Shown: positions 16,823 through 23,222 of the stretch, piece after piece
Layout of the letters: every line of letters begins with the position of its first letter
How positions within the stretch are numbered: the first letter of the stretch is position 1
Origin: a virus
Virus record (IMG/VR): IMGVR_UViG_3300020183_000395
Span: 1-26,438 of that record
Direction: 5' to 3' (one strand)
DNA: 26,438 nt
The notes under the pieces: model-generated
Databases searched by the model: none
What the model was told of the DNA's origin: nothing
What the model saw: only the letters and a program-made list of their open reading frames with translations
Translations under genes and position numbers: made by a program

Positions 16823-18136
16823 TTAGATAAACCTATAAACTTTAGTTGGTGGGGTTTTGATTTCAAATATCATTCTATATGCCATAGCATCACTAAAATC
16901 GGGGGAACGCCCCAATGTTCTTTTAACATCCCCTTTTGATACCATACTAATCTTCCCCACTCTATCGGTGGGTTTATGTTTAACCTGTTGTAATTCTTCT
17001 ATTATCTTGTCATTGTAAATGGTTGATAAAACCTTTACTTTTCCACCATTGATATAATCTGCTAGTTTAAAATATAATTGGGTTTTAAGGTTTTCATAAT
17101 TTTCCCCCTTTAATGCTTTACCATTATTGACAATGGGTCTGGCACTTTTAAGATAATTCATAAGATACTTACCAACCCCATCACTATCATAACTTATATT
17201 AGATGGGGATACACCATATTGTTTTGCTTTTTGTTGAATTACATCTTCTATTTTATCTGGTGTATTTACAATTATTTCTATTAGGGTTAAATCTTCCCAC
17301 ACCATAATCACACTATTATCACTAGTAAATGCAATATCTGCACTTATGTAATACTTACTTGTGTCCCCTCTTGAATGATTGTCTATAAATATCTTTAATA
17401 TTGTTTCATAATCAATCAACTGACTTGGGTCACTATCATAGTTCCAATTCCCTTCTATTAGTCGTTCCCTATCAAGTGGGGATAAGGTGTTATACATATT
17501 TTCTTTATATGTGTCAGATATAAACGGGTTGTCTGTTATAAGAGCAGAGATAAACTTTTTATGTTGGGGTAATGTGTCATCTTGACTTGGTAGATAAAAG
17601 TCCCTATAAAGAAAGTTCTTTGATGGATTACAAGTCATTAGTAAGAAGGGTTTAAGGTTAAGTTCCGTATTTAACCATCTACCTAAACGGGATTGATATA
17701 TCTGTTTTCCTTTTTCTTCTATCTCACCGGCTTCGTCTATGACCCCGATTGTGAGCAATTGTCCCCCCAATCTTGTATAATCAGGGTCTGATGGTAAAAA
17801 CCTTAATTCCAATAAAATTATCTTAGAACCATTTGTAAAGGTAATTTCACCCGATGTGGAGTTATATCTATAATGTTCTTCAATTTTTAACCCCCAATCG
17901 TTCATCACTTCAAAAAGGGATACAATTGTGGTTTTTTTAAGTGTTGTTAGTTCATTTCTTGCAAGTCCAATACGAATTTGTGGATATTTCAAACACATAA
18001 TAATCATAAAAGCACAACTTCCATAGGACTTTCCACCAGCGGCTGCTCCTCCATATAACACTTCTGTTGTTATATTATCATCAAAGTATTCAAAGATTAA
18101 ATCTTGTTTGATTGATGGACTAAAATGTATATTCAT
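16823..18136 (-). CDS. terL: Terminase large subunit
   Basis: A 437-aa DNA-packaging motor. The ATPase half has Walker A GGAAAGGKS (29-37), Walker B ending in IDEAGE with D134 and E135, and a coupling motif LLMTCNPS (165-172). The RNase H-fold nuclease half has acidic residues in SADIAF (D267), YDSDG (D317/D319) and SPDFSDAMAYR (D413/D416). The ATPase cuts concatemers and drives DNA through the portal ring. Its start overlaps the stop of the metalloprotease-like gene as ATGA. The circularly permuted ends of the window are consistent with a headful-type terminase, but the packaging mode cannot be read from sequence alone. Confidence 0.97.
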   Translation of the reverse strand: MNIHFSPSIKQDLIFEYFDDNITTEVLYGGAAAGGKSYGSCAFMIIMCLKYPQIRIGLARNELTTLKKTTIVSLFEVMNDWGLKIEEHYRYNSTSGEITFTNGSKIILLELRFLPSDPDYTRLGGQLLTIGVIDEAGEIEEKGKQIYQSRLGRWLNTELNLKPFLLMTCNPSKNFLYRDFYLPSQDDTLPQHKKFISALITDNPFISDTYKENMYNTLSPLDRERLIEGNWNYDSDPSQLIDYETILKIFIDNHSRGDTSKYYISADIAFTSDNSVIMVWEDLTLIEIIVNTPDKIEDVIQQKAKQYGVSPSNISYDSDGVGKYLMNYLKSARPIVNNGKALKGENYENLKTQLYFKLADYINGGKVKVLSTIYNDKIIEELQQVKHKPTDRVGKISMVSKGDVKRTLGRSPDFSDAMAYRMIFEIKTPPTKVYRFI

Positions 18137-18561
18137 TCAACCATTTTTTGTGATTGGTAATACCTATAATTCACATACCTTCTAATTTCAGGGTAAAACT
18201 TATTATACATATCTTCCCCATATTGTATTATTTCTTCTTCACGCGAAACATCCCATGCATATTGTTTAAAACCTGCATGTGTAAATTCGTGTTGAACTAA
18301 ACCATTATCCTTGTGGTTTCTTTGAAATGCTTGTAGATTAAAAAATACAAACCATTTAGAATAATCATAATGACAAGGGTTATTATAGATAGGAACAAAA
18401 TTACATAATCCATCAATATAAGTTCCACCCTCTTTCATTCTTTTAACACAATCCCTAAAATTCAGTCCATGCATTTCAGATACATTATAATATTCAAATA
18501 GGGTTGCTGCATCATCACCTATTAAAACTTCAAATTCATCACTCTTGTGTATTATCTCCAT
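18133..18561 (-). CDS. HExxH zinc metalloprotease-like protein between terS and terL
   Basis: A 142-aa protein with a clear zinc-peptidase signature: LVQHEFTHAGF, with H91 and H95 as zinc ligands and E92 as the general base, followed at 13-15 residues by three glutamates (E108-E110), one of which could be the third ligand. There is no signal peptide or membrane segment, so it would act in the cytoplasm or as a virion component. The first 22 nt of the frame overlap the end of terS and its stop overlaps the start of terL, so all three are translationally coupled. The substrate is unknown. A scaffold or terminase-related protein, or a host factor, is possible. An inactive metalloprotease fold cannot be excluded. 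Confidence 0.65.
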   Translation of the reverse strand: MEIIHKSDEFEVLIGDDAATLFEYYNVSEMHGLNFRDCVKRMKEGGTYIDGLCNFVPIYNNPCHYDYSKWFVFFNLQAFQRNHKDNGLVQHEFTHAGFKQYAWDVSREEEIIQYGEDMYNKFYPEIRRYVNYRYYQSQKMVE

Positions 18562-18988
18562 CCTTTTTGTTTTTGTCTTCTGGTTTTAGATAATTGATTA
18601 CAATTCCCCCATTTACATCGTGTTCGTGTTTTTCGGCAGAATAAAACCCCATCATTTTATTTAACATATCTAATCCCTTGATTATGTTATTTCTGTCTGT
18701 TGCAGTATCATTTTTACATTCATAGATTAAATCAACAACTTCTTTAACAATCTTTTCTTTGCTGATGTTATATTTTAGTTTTAATTCATCTTCTTTGAAC
18801 TGAATATACTTCTTTACATTTTCATTGTTTTTAACTCTATAAACAGCCCTTCTTGCTAAATCAGGGTTTTCTACTTCATATATTTGCATATATGCTCTTG
18901 TCCAATTGAACCCATTTGCAAATGCCGCATCAACAATTAGTTTTTGTTTTGCGAAGTTTGTTTTATATGTCATTCCTTTTCGTCCCAT
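18539..18988 (-). CDS. terS: Terminase small subunit
   Basis: A 149-aa DNA-recognition subunit. Residues about 10-58 follow the terminase small subunit pattern (KQKLIVDAAFANGFNWTRAY as a helix-turn-helix, then a helix with A-R-R-A-V-Y-R-V-K-N-N, then VKKYIQFKEDE). A central helical oligomerisation region (about 65-120) and an acidic, disordered C terminus (PEDKNKKDGDNTQE) that could contact TerL complete it. The gene lies two genes upstream of terL. Its binding site on DNA is not evident. Confidence 0.8.
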   Translation of the reverse strand: MGRKGMTYKTNFAKQKLIVDAAFANGFNWTRAYMQIYEVENPDLARRAVYRVKNNENVKKYIQFKEDELKLKYNISKEKIVKEVVDLIYECKNDTATDRNNIIKGLDMLNKMMGFYSAEKHEHDVNGGIVINYLKPEDKNKKDGDNTQE

Positions 18989-19013
18989 TATTTCTTCTTT
19001 TTACAAAAAATAT

Positions 19014-19094
19014 TTATTTTTTTTTATCACACCAACCAAAACAAACTTTACCAAATGTTAAAGTTTTGATTAATAAACATAATTTTCTTTTCAT
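19014..19094 (-). CDS. Possible 26-aa basic Cys-containing peptide
   Basis: A short frame filling the gap between the 88-aa Cys-rich gene and terS, with 21-nt and 25-nt spacers and an A/T-rich leader like its neighbours. The product begins MKRKLCLLIKTLTF and ends CFGWCDKKK. Its CxxxC plus lysine end resembles the CSSCKKKK end of the preceding gene. It is too short for a family call and may be non-coding. Confidence 0.35.
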   Translation of the reverse strand: MKRKLCLLIKTLTFGKVCFGWCDKKK

Positions 19095-19115
19095 AATAAA
19101 TTTTTTACTAATTCG

Positions 19116-19382
19116 TTATTTCTTCTTTTTACAACTTGAGCAACCCTTTTTAACTTGGGGTTGAACATAAATATTTATTTGTTCTTCTTGTTGGACTTGT
19201 GAATTATAAAATTCTTTTAATCTTCGTTGAGCGAACTTGATTTGAGCCACACAATTGGAACAACAGGTAAATGTATCATCTATATTATTTCTAATAATTG
19301 TTGTCATGCTTTGCACATCACTTGGGATTGTCATCTTTAAATTGAGTAACCTTGTTATTTCATCCTTTAATACTTGTTCCAT
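19116..19382 (-). CDS. Small Cys-rich protein of unknown function (88 aa)
   Basis: An 88-aa mostly helical protein. It carries a CCSNC cluster at about residues 40-44 and a second C-x-x-C pair at the end (GCSSCKKKK). Four or five closely spaced Cys could bind one metal ion or a disulfide-linked cluster, but the spacing matches no zinc-finger family I recognise. It begins 2 nt after the 54-aa ORF upstream, so the two are probably co-translated. Position just before terS suggests expression with packaging genes. Function unknown. Confidence 0.65.
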   Translation of the reverse strand: MEQVLKDEITRLLNLKMTIPSDVQSMTTIIRNNIDDTFTCCSNCVAQIKFAQRRLKEFYNSQVQQEEQINIYVQPQVKKGCSSCKKKK

Positions 19383-19383
19383 T

Positions 19384-19548
19384 TTATTTTCTTTTATATT
19401 TTATTTGTTGTCTTGGGTCAAATAAGATTTCTTCCACCTTCGGTTTTTCAATTGGTTTCTTTTTGGTTGTTTTTTTTATTTCAACCTTAACTTCTTCTTT
19501 AAGTTCGTGGGTAATTCCCTTTTCCTTTAATTTTGTTTCTAATGCCAT
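19384..19548 (-). CDS. Small Lys/Glu-rich protein of unknown function (54 aa)
   Basis: A 54-aa ORF that fills the gap between the lysis candidate and the Cys-rich gene exactly: its start lies 2 nt below the upstream stop and its stop lies 1 nt above the downstream start. The product begins MALETKLKEKGITHELKEEV, has a run of Lys and Thr (EIKKTTKKKPIEKPKV) and ends DPRQQIKYKRK. It is highly charged and probably disordered, with no membrane segment. The tight packing is the main support. Confidence 0.55.
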   Translation of the reverse strand: MALETKLKEKGITHELKEEVKVEIKKTTKKKPIEKPKVEEILFDPRQQIKYKRK

Positions 19549-19549
19549 A

Positions 19550-20131
19550 TTAAAATTCTTTTATTAAACAATATGATACTGATGGTTGTGTTTTAACCAA
19601 ATCAATAACTTTTTTATAGTTTTGAATGTCATTTGATACTTGACATCCAGCACTCCATCCATTTATTTCTACTTTTTTTATCTTGGAAGTCAAATCATAA
19701 TTATTTGAATGAAAATTTATTCCATAAAATCCTTCTGTAATATTTCCAACCTCTTCACTTTTTTTATCCTTATCACCATCACGGAATACTTTAATTTTGT
19801 TTCCAAGTTGAAGAAGGGCTGGCATCTTACCCTGATGTAATCCATATTTCCATAAGTTATAATACCATTCGTCTGACTTTACTACTGCTGCCCCTTGTTT
19901 ATTGTATTTCAAAAACCCACCTTCTAAAATTGGGGTTCCAGGATTTGTTGTTCCACTAATAACCATTATAAATACTTCACCCTTGAATAGATAAAACTTA
20001 TCATCAAACACATTCGGGGTGTCTTCTAATGACCGAACACCCAATATCCAATACCCTTCTGGTATTGATTTGAATGTTGAAAGGGATTTAACCCTATTTA
20101 ATAATTCTAAATCTGTGTATTTTTTAACCAT
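19550..20131 (-). CDS. L,D-transpeptidase-like peptidoglycan enzyme, lysis candidate
   Basis: A 193-aa protein. Its C-terminal part carries GINFHSN (His141) and, 18 residues later, NGWSAGCQVSND with Cys163 in a S-A-G-C context. This mirrors the H-x(14-20)-(S/T)-x-G-C catalytic pattern of L,D-transpeptidases (YkuD fold), which act on peptidoglycan stem peptides; in phages, proteins of this type are lysis candidates. The N-terminal half has strands such as YWILGVRS and VFIMVISG. No signal peptide is visible, so it would need a holin. The ATG at 20131 avoids overlap with the sigma-like gene; an in-frame TTG at 20191 would overlap it by 32 nt. It could also be a virion-bound cell-wall enzyme. Confidence 0.55.
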   Translation of the reverse strand: MVKKYTDLELLNRVKSLSTFKSIPEGYWILGVRSLEDTPNVFDDKFYLFKGEVFIMVISGTTNPGTPILEGGFLKYNKQGAAVVKSDEWYYNLWKYGLHQGKMPALLQLGNKIKVFRDGDKDKKSEEVGNITEGFYGINFHSNNYDLTSKIKKVEINGWSAGCQVSNDIQNYKKVIDLVKTQPSVSYCLIKEF

Positions 20132-20159
20132 TTTGTGTGGTTTTTCTATAAATATAAGT

Positions 20160-20693
20160 TTATTTGGTTTGTTTTTTATTGATTTCTTCAATCAATCTGT
20201 CTTTTACCTTTTTAACATTCAACCAAACTAACGAATGGTCTAGTCCATATTCTGCTTCAATTTGTCTGTATGTCTTATTTTTGATAAAATATTCTTCAAA
20301 CATAGCATTTTCAAACCAAGATTTTTTAATCTTTTTATATGTTGTGTATATTGTATCAAGTTTATATTCAAATTCTTCTTTTAGTTCAATATCATCATTA
20401 TCAAATTGCATGTTGGCATTGTCAATATATTCAAAATCCATAATTCTATTGTTTTTATGGAATGGGGATGTTGAAGAATGAATTTGATTGCGACATGCAT
20501 TTATAAAATAGTATTTAAAAAACCCATCTTTATAGATGGTTTCAATCTTTTTGCGATTTTCTAAAAATGAAATTGATAATTCTGATATTAGTTCAGGTTT
20601 CAAGTCATATCTTGGTGTAATTATATTGTCCATAATTTCGTCATATAACGAGCCTGGTGTTGTTATTTCTGTTAGTATAGTATTTATATCCAT
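20160..20693 (-). CDS. Sigma-70-like transcription factor (leftward unit)
   Basis: A 177-aa protein with the two-part layout of ECF-like sigma factors. Residues about 30-80 resemble region 2 (a helix ELISELSISFLENRKKI, then KYYFINACRNQ and a TSPFHK turn, a pattern seen in Bacteroidota phage sigma-like proteins). Residues about 136-170 form a region 4 helix-turn-helix (T-Y-R-Q-I-E-A-E-Y-G-L-D-H-S-L-V-x-x-x-V-K-K-V-K-D-R-L). It may direct host RNA polymerase to late phage promoters. It lies in the first third of the leftward unit, 1 nt past the 127-aa gene. Promoter specificity cannot be told from the sequence. A non-sigma regulator with the same fold is possible. Confidence 0.6.
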   Translation of the reverse strand: MDINTILTEITTPGSLYDEIMDNIITPRYDLKPELISELSISFLENRKKIETIYKDGFFKYYFINACRNQIHSSTSPFHKNNRIMDFEYIDNANMQFDNDDIELKEEFEYKLDTIYTTYKKIKKSWFENAMFEEYFIKNKTYRQIEAEYGLDHSLVWLNVKKVKDRLIEEINKKQTK

Positions 20694-20694
20694 A

Positions 20695-21078
20695 TTATTG
20701 TGTTATCTCTTTATATGCAATTAACAATTTATCAACTACATCTTTATATCTTTGGGTATTATCTAGATTTGGGTAGATTTCATCATAAATCAGAAGAAAT
20801 GTCGTTAAACATTCTTGGTGTAGTTCGTGTGTGTATTCATATGCTTCACACTTGTTGTATAAAAACATAAGAGCCACTGCTGAACCCAATATATTATACA
20901 TCTGTTCTTGTTCTTCTATTATGAATTGGTGCTTATAAACACCATCTATTTCATTATATTCGGTGTAAATTTGTAATTTATATTGTAATTCTGTATTATA
21001 ATCAATCATTTCTTGCATCAACCTGTCGTGATTTGGTTGAATTTTGTTTTTATCAAAATTTAATATTGCTTCTAACAT
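20695..21078 (-). CDS. Hypothetical protein (127 aa)
   Basis: A 127-aa acidic, helical protein (E/Y/D-rich, several amphipathic helices such as QEQMYNILGSAVALMFLYNK), without membrane or catalytic motifs. I do not recognise its family. Its start overlaps the 88-aa gene by 7 nt and its stop lies 1 nt before the sigma-like gene, so it belongs to the same early leftward cluster. Confidence 0.6.
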   Translation of the reverse strand: MLEAILNFDKNKIQPNHDRLMQEMIDYNTELQYKLQIYTEYNEIDGVYKHQFIIEEQEQMYNILGSAVALMFLYNKCEAYEYTHELHQECLTTFLLIYDEIYPNLDNTQRYKDVVDKLLIAYKEITQ

Positions 21079-21338
21079 AATTTATTTTGTTTTTCTTTTA
21101 TGAACTCTGGTATAACTTCGTAAAGTTCTATTAGTGTGTCTAACGATATAGGTTCGTTTAGACGATGTCTTGTCTTGGTGGTGATGACTTTATATGTTAT
21201 ATCACTTGAAAGTCCCTTAAAAACCATTAAAAACAATCTATCCTTTTGTTTTTTCATCATTTCGTCTGATGTTTCAATACTTTCCATATAATCAAACCTC
21301 ATCCAAATATATCTATCAAACCTGTTTAATCTTTCCAT
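21072..21338 (-). CDS. Hypothetical protein (88 aa)
   Basis: An 88-aa basic protein, Met- and Arg-rich at the N terminus (MERLNRFDRYIWMRFDYMES) with a predicted helix and a C-terminal helix (SLDTLIELYEVIPEFIKEK). It has no recognised motif. It overlaps the upstream nuclease gene by 13 nt and the downstream gene by 7 nt, so it is co-expressed with the nuclease and could be a partner or regulator. Confidence 0.6.
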   Translation of the reverse strand: MERLNRFDRYIWMRFDYMESIETSDEMMKKQKDRLFLMVFKGLSSDITYKVITTKTRHRLNEPISLDTLIELYEVIPEFIKEKQNKLC

Positions 21339-21805
21339 AATGTTGTGTCTTTTTCTATTTTATAAACCTTGAATTTATCTTTGAATAAATTGCGATGAAC
21401 CAAAAAGCCTTCCGTCCTTCCACCATCACCACTTAATTCTGCTCTTTCTATATCTTCGTTGCTTACAAGTAATCTTAATTCATCCATAGGTATAATGTAA
21501 AATTCTTCAAAATCGGGGTAATAATATACGAAGTGTTCTGCTTTTGAAGATAATATACCACTTGGTTTCCCACTACAACTTATTTCAATAAACATATTAT
21601 ATGTCCGTTCTTTAGTGAAGTATTCATATCTATCGGTTTTAACCTCAAATGATATTTCTTTACCCTGTTTAATTCCTTTGAAGTCCCATTCTTTACCTTC
21701 ACCCCTAAAAATGATGTCTTCTAAACCGAACTTCTTGTTGAAAAAGGAAGCAATTATTTGTTCCCCTAATTCACCTTGTTGTAAATCTTTTTTAAATTTT
21801 TCCAT
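21326..21805 (-). CDS. PD-(D/E)XK superfamily nuclease (resolvase / recombination nuclease type)
   Basis: A 159-aa protein with the core of the restriction-endonuclease fold: helix GELGEQIIASFF with E15, strand-turn WDFKG with D41, then strand SFEVKTDRY giving the E54-x-K56 pair, and a following strand FIEISCSG. This is the layout of small Holliday-junction resolvases and phage-encoded PD-(D/E)XK nucleases. It would cut or resolve branched DNA in the host cell during replication or packaging. It is the first gene of the leftward unit, starting at the edge of the divergent control region. A restriction-like or anti-host-DNA nuclease is equally compatible with the motif. Confidence 0.75.
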   Translation of the reverse strand: MEKFKKDLQQGELGEQIIASFFNKKFGLEDIIFRGEGKEWDFKGIKQGKEISFEVKTDRYEYFTKERTYNMFIEISCSGKPSGILSSKAEHFVYYYPDFEEFYIIPMDELRLLVSNEDIERAELSGDGGRTEGFLVHRNLFKDKFKVYKIEKDTTLWKD

Positions 21806-22052
21806 TTTTTCTATTTACTTATACAAATAAATAGTTTGGTTTTTAGTAAAGTTATCTTTTATAGAAAAATAATATGTTAATTTTTTGTTAAATATTATAA
21901 TAACCTCAACTTTTGCAAATGTCTGTATATTTATTAAATGTAGTCGTTGATATAATCTGAACGATGAAGGCATGAGATGTAAGCGTGGTCTAGGACTGAT
22001 AAAAAGTTATATGATTATATTTTCCCTTAAATGTTAGTGATTGGTGTTCTTC

Positions 22053-22102
22053 TGACTTATTTCCTACTAACAGCCTCTTGAATAGTTGGTGTGGATAAGT
22101 CA
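22053..22102 (+). promoter_or_regulatory. Long imperfect hairpin A in the divergent region
   Basis: TGACTTAT (22053-22060) pairs perfectly with ATAAGTCA (22095-22102). The stem continues inward with C63-G93, then a C64/U92 mismatch, and a seven-pair helix (UACUAAC at 22065-22071 with GUUGGUG at 22085-22091, allowing two G-U pairs), closing a 13-nt loop. It uses the same bases as hairpin B, so only one can form at a time. Confidence 0.55.
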
Positions 22103-22135
22103 TACTTCTTTTAGGGGGTAGGGGGTATGACTTAT
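22095..22135 (+). promoter_or_regulatory. Perfect 11-bp hairpin B in the divergent region
   Basis: ATAAGTCATAC (22095-22105) and GTATGACTTAT (22125-22135) form a perfect 11-bp stem with a G-rich 19-nt loop that could add five more pairs (four G-U or A-U, one G-C) at its base. There is no T tract after it, so it is not a normal terminator. Its left arm is shared with hairpin A. The 8-mer TGACTTAT thus occurs three times in 83 bp in alternating orientation. Confidence 0.6.
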
Positions 22136-22205
22136 TTATTCCCACCTTTGAATAGAAATATAAAAACAAACTATAGAAAAATATAATTAAATTAAAAAAA
22201 ACAAT

Positions 22206-22859
22206 ATGGATTATAATGAATTATACAAATATATCAATAAGTTATTTTCTACTTATTTTTATACTTACAAATTAGATGATGATGAAAAAAATGATGCAAT
22301 ACAGGATTGTATTCTAAAAGTATTGGAAAAAGAAAAATCGGGTATTTTAGAACCTTCAATAGAAAAAAATAAGAATTATATTTTTATCACAATCAAAAAT
22401 TATTTAATTCATTTTAACACTCAAAAATTCAAAAAAAAAACTTATCAATTAAATGATAATATGGTTGCATATTATGATTATAATTTAGAAGATGAAATAA
22501 ACAGGCAGTTTGAACTAAATTCAATAAAACAATACCTAAATTCTAATAATACATCTGCTGTTGTTAAATTGATTATATTTAGAATTCTCAATGATTTTAC
22601 TTGGACTGAAATAGCAGATGAATTAGAATTATCTGAGCGACAAGTCAAACAAAAATTATACAATTTTATCCAACGAATAAATAGAAAAACCAACTATAAA
22701 TATAAAATAATCTTCAACGACGGAAGGGAGCAAAATATCATAAATAAAAAAAAACTATTACAGACAATCAAAATGTCCCCCGATACATTCAATGGGTATG
22801 CTAAACTAAATAAAACGACTTTCAAAAATTATAAAATAGAATTTTTAACAAAAAATTAA
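22206..22859 (+). CDS. Second sigma-70-like protein (rightward unit)
   Basis: A 217-aa protein with sigma-factor layout. Residues about 25-80 resemble region 2 (KNDAIQDCILKVLEK, then NYIFITIKNYLIHFNTQKFKKK), and residues about 129-157 form a region 4 helix-turn-helix (F-T-W-T-E-I-A-D-E-L-E-L-S-E-R-Q-V-K-Q-K-L). About 50 extra residues follow, with a second short basic helix region (NKKKLLQTIKMSPDTF) that could be another DNA-binding element. It is transcribed away from all structural genes and is very A-rich even for this genome. The ATG follows a pure A/T leader. It may activate the leftward unit or its own promoter; a DNA-binding regulator without sigma activity is possible. Confidence 0.6.
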   Translation: MDYNELYKYINKLFSTYFYTYKLDDDEKNDAIQDCILKVLEKEKSGILEPSIEKNKNYIFITIKNYLIHFNTQKFKKKTYQLNDNMVAYYDYNLEDEINRQFELNSIKQYLNSNNTSAVVKLIIFRILNDFTWTEIADELELSERQVKQKLYNFIQRINRKTNYKYKIIFNDGREQNIINKKKLLQTIKMSPDTFNGYAKLNKTTFKNYKIEFLTKN

Positions 22860-22878
22860 CATAATATTTTCAATATTT

Positions 22879-22910
22879 TTGACTTTTGCTTTTTTCTTAG
22901 ATATTTATTA
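22879..22910 (+). promoter_or_regulatory. Candidate promoter upstream of the 70-aa gene
   Basis: TTG at 22879 is followed after 20 nt by TATTTATT (22902), loosely like the Bacteroidota TTG-N(19-21)-TAnnTTTG promoter. The segment shares ACTTTTGC and ATATTTATTA, spaced 11 nt apart here and 10 nt apart in the divergent region. Support is by pattern only. Confidence 0.3.
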
Positions 22911-22947
22911 TTATACGAAAACAATTAAACTTAAAAAAAATAGAAAA

Positions 22948-23160
22948 ATGGAAAACAATGAAGAAGACAAAAGAACAAAAATTGAAGTTAAATTCACTGA
23001 TGTAATGAGAATTATCGCAGATGACAGAACCCCTAATGATACAAAAAAGGTTTATATTTTTTTGTTAAACGCAATTATGGATTTAGATGAAGTGGTTGGT
23101 AAATTAGAACACCAATTAGAACAACTTACACCCAAGTTTGACCCTGAGATAGACGAATAA
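22948..23160 (+). CDS. Hypothetical acidic helical protein (70 aa)
   Basis: A 70-aa protein beginning MENNEEDKRTKIEV. The ATG at 22948 follows an A-rich leader; an in-frame TTG at 22879 would add 23 hydrophobic residues but lies in the likely promoter. Two helices (TDVMRIIADDRTPND region and KVYIFLLNAIMDLDEVVGKL, about residues 17-52) and an acidic end (PKFDPEIDE) are visible. It has no recognised motif. It is the last gene of the rightward unit and is followed by a terminator. A small regulator or sigma partner is possible by position only. Confidence 0.6.
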   Translation: MENNEEDKRTKIEVKFTDVMRIIADDRTPNDTKKVYIFLLNAIMDLDEVVGKLEHQLEQLTPKFDPEIDE

Positions 23161-23183
23161 TATGTATATGTAAATTTTTATAG

Positions 23184-23222
23184 CCCCGTTGAAGTATTGC
23201 TCCCACTTCTTCGGGGTTTTTT
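23184..23222 (+). terminator. Intrinsic terminator between the convergent units
   Basis: CCCCG (23184-23188) pairs with CGGGG (23212-23216) and, across a 2x2 T-T internal loop, GAAGT (23191-23195) pairs with ACTTC (23205-23209) around a 9-nt loop. Six T follow (23217-23222). It ends the rightward unit; its T tract touches the stop codon of the convergent propeller gene. On the minus strand the same hairpin lacks a T tract. Confidence 0.85.

Larger units (their letters stand above)
21806..22205. other. Divergent non-coding control region (400 bp)
   Basis: This is the only gap above 300 bp. No ORF of convincing length or composition is present. It lies between the two divergent transcription units and is A/T-rich on both flanks with a more G-containing core (21960-22145). 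It contains a small inverted repeat TCGTT/AACGA (21944-21948, 21960-21964), a shared promoter-like motif (ACTTTTGC at 21909, ATATTTATTA at 21927), and two competing hairpins (22053-22102 and 22095-22135). It could hold promoters for both units, an operator, a leader RNA or the replication origin. Confidence 0.7.

Noticed and set aside
21972-22037. A 21-codon plus-strand ORF (starting MRCKRGLGLIK) in the divergent region, possible leader peptide
   Set aside because: It lacks a plausible leader sequence, its composition is unlike the genes, and its position before the hairpins could be chance. Kept only as a possibility for an attenuation model.
21940-22040. A tRNA or tRNA-like structure in the G-richer core of the control region
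   Set aside because: No cloverleaf arms, T-loop sequence or acceptor stem could be drawn.
22095-22135. Hairpin B as an intrinsic terminator
   Set aside because: No T tract follows the stem on either strand.
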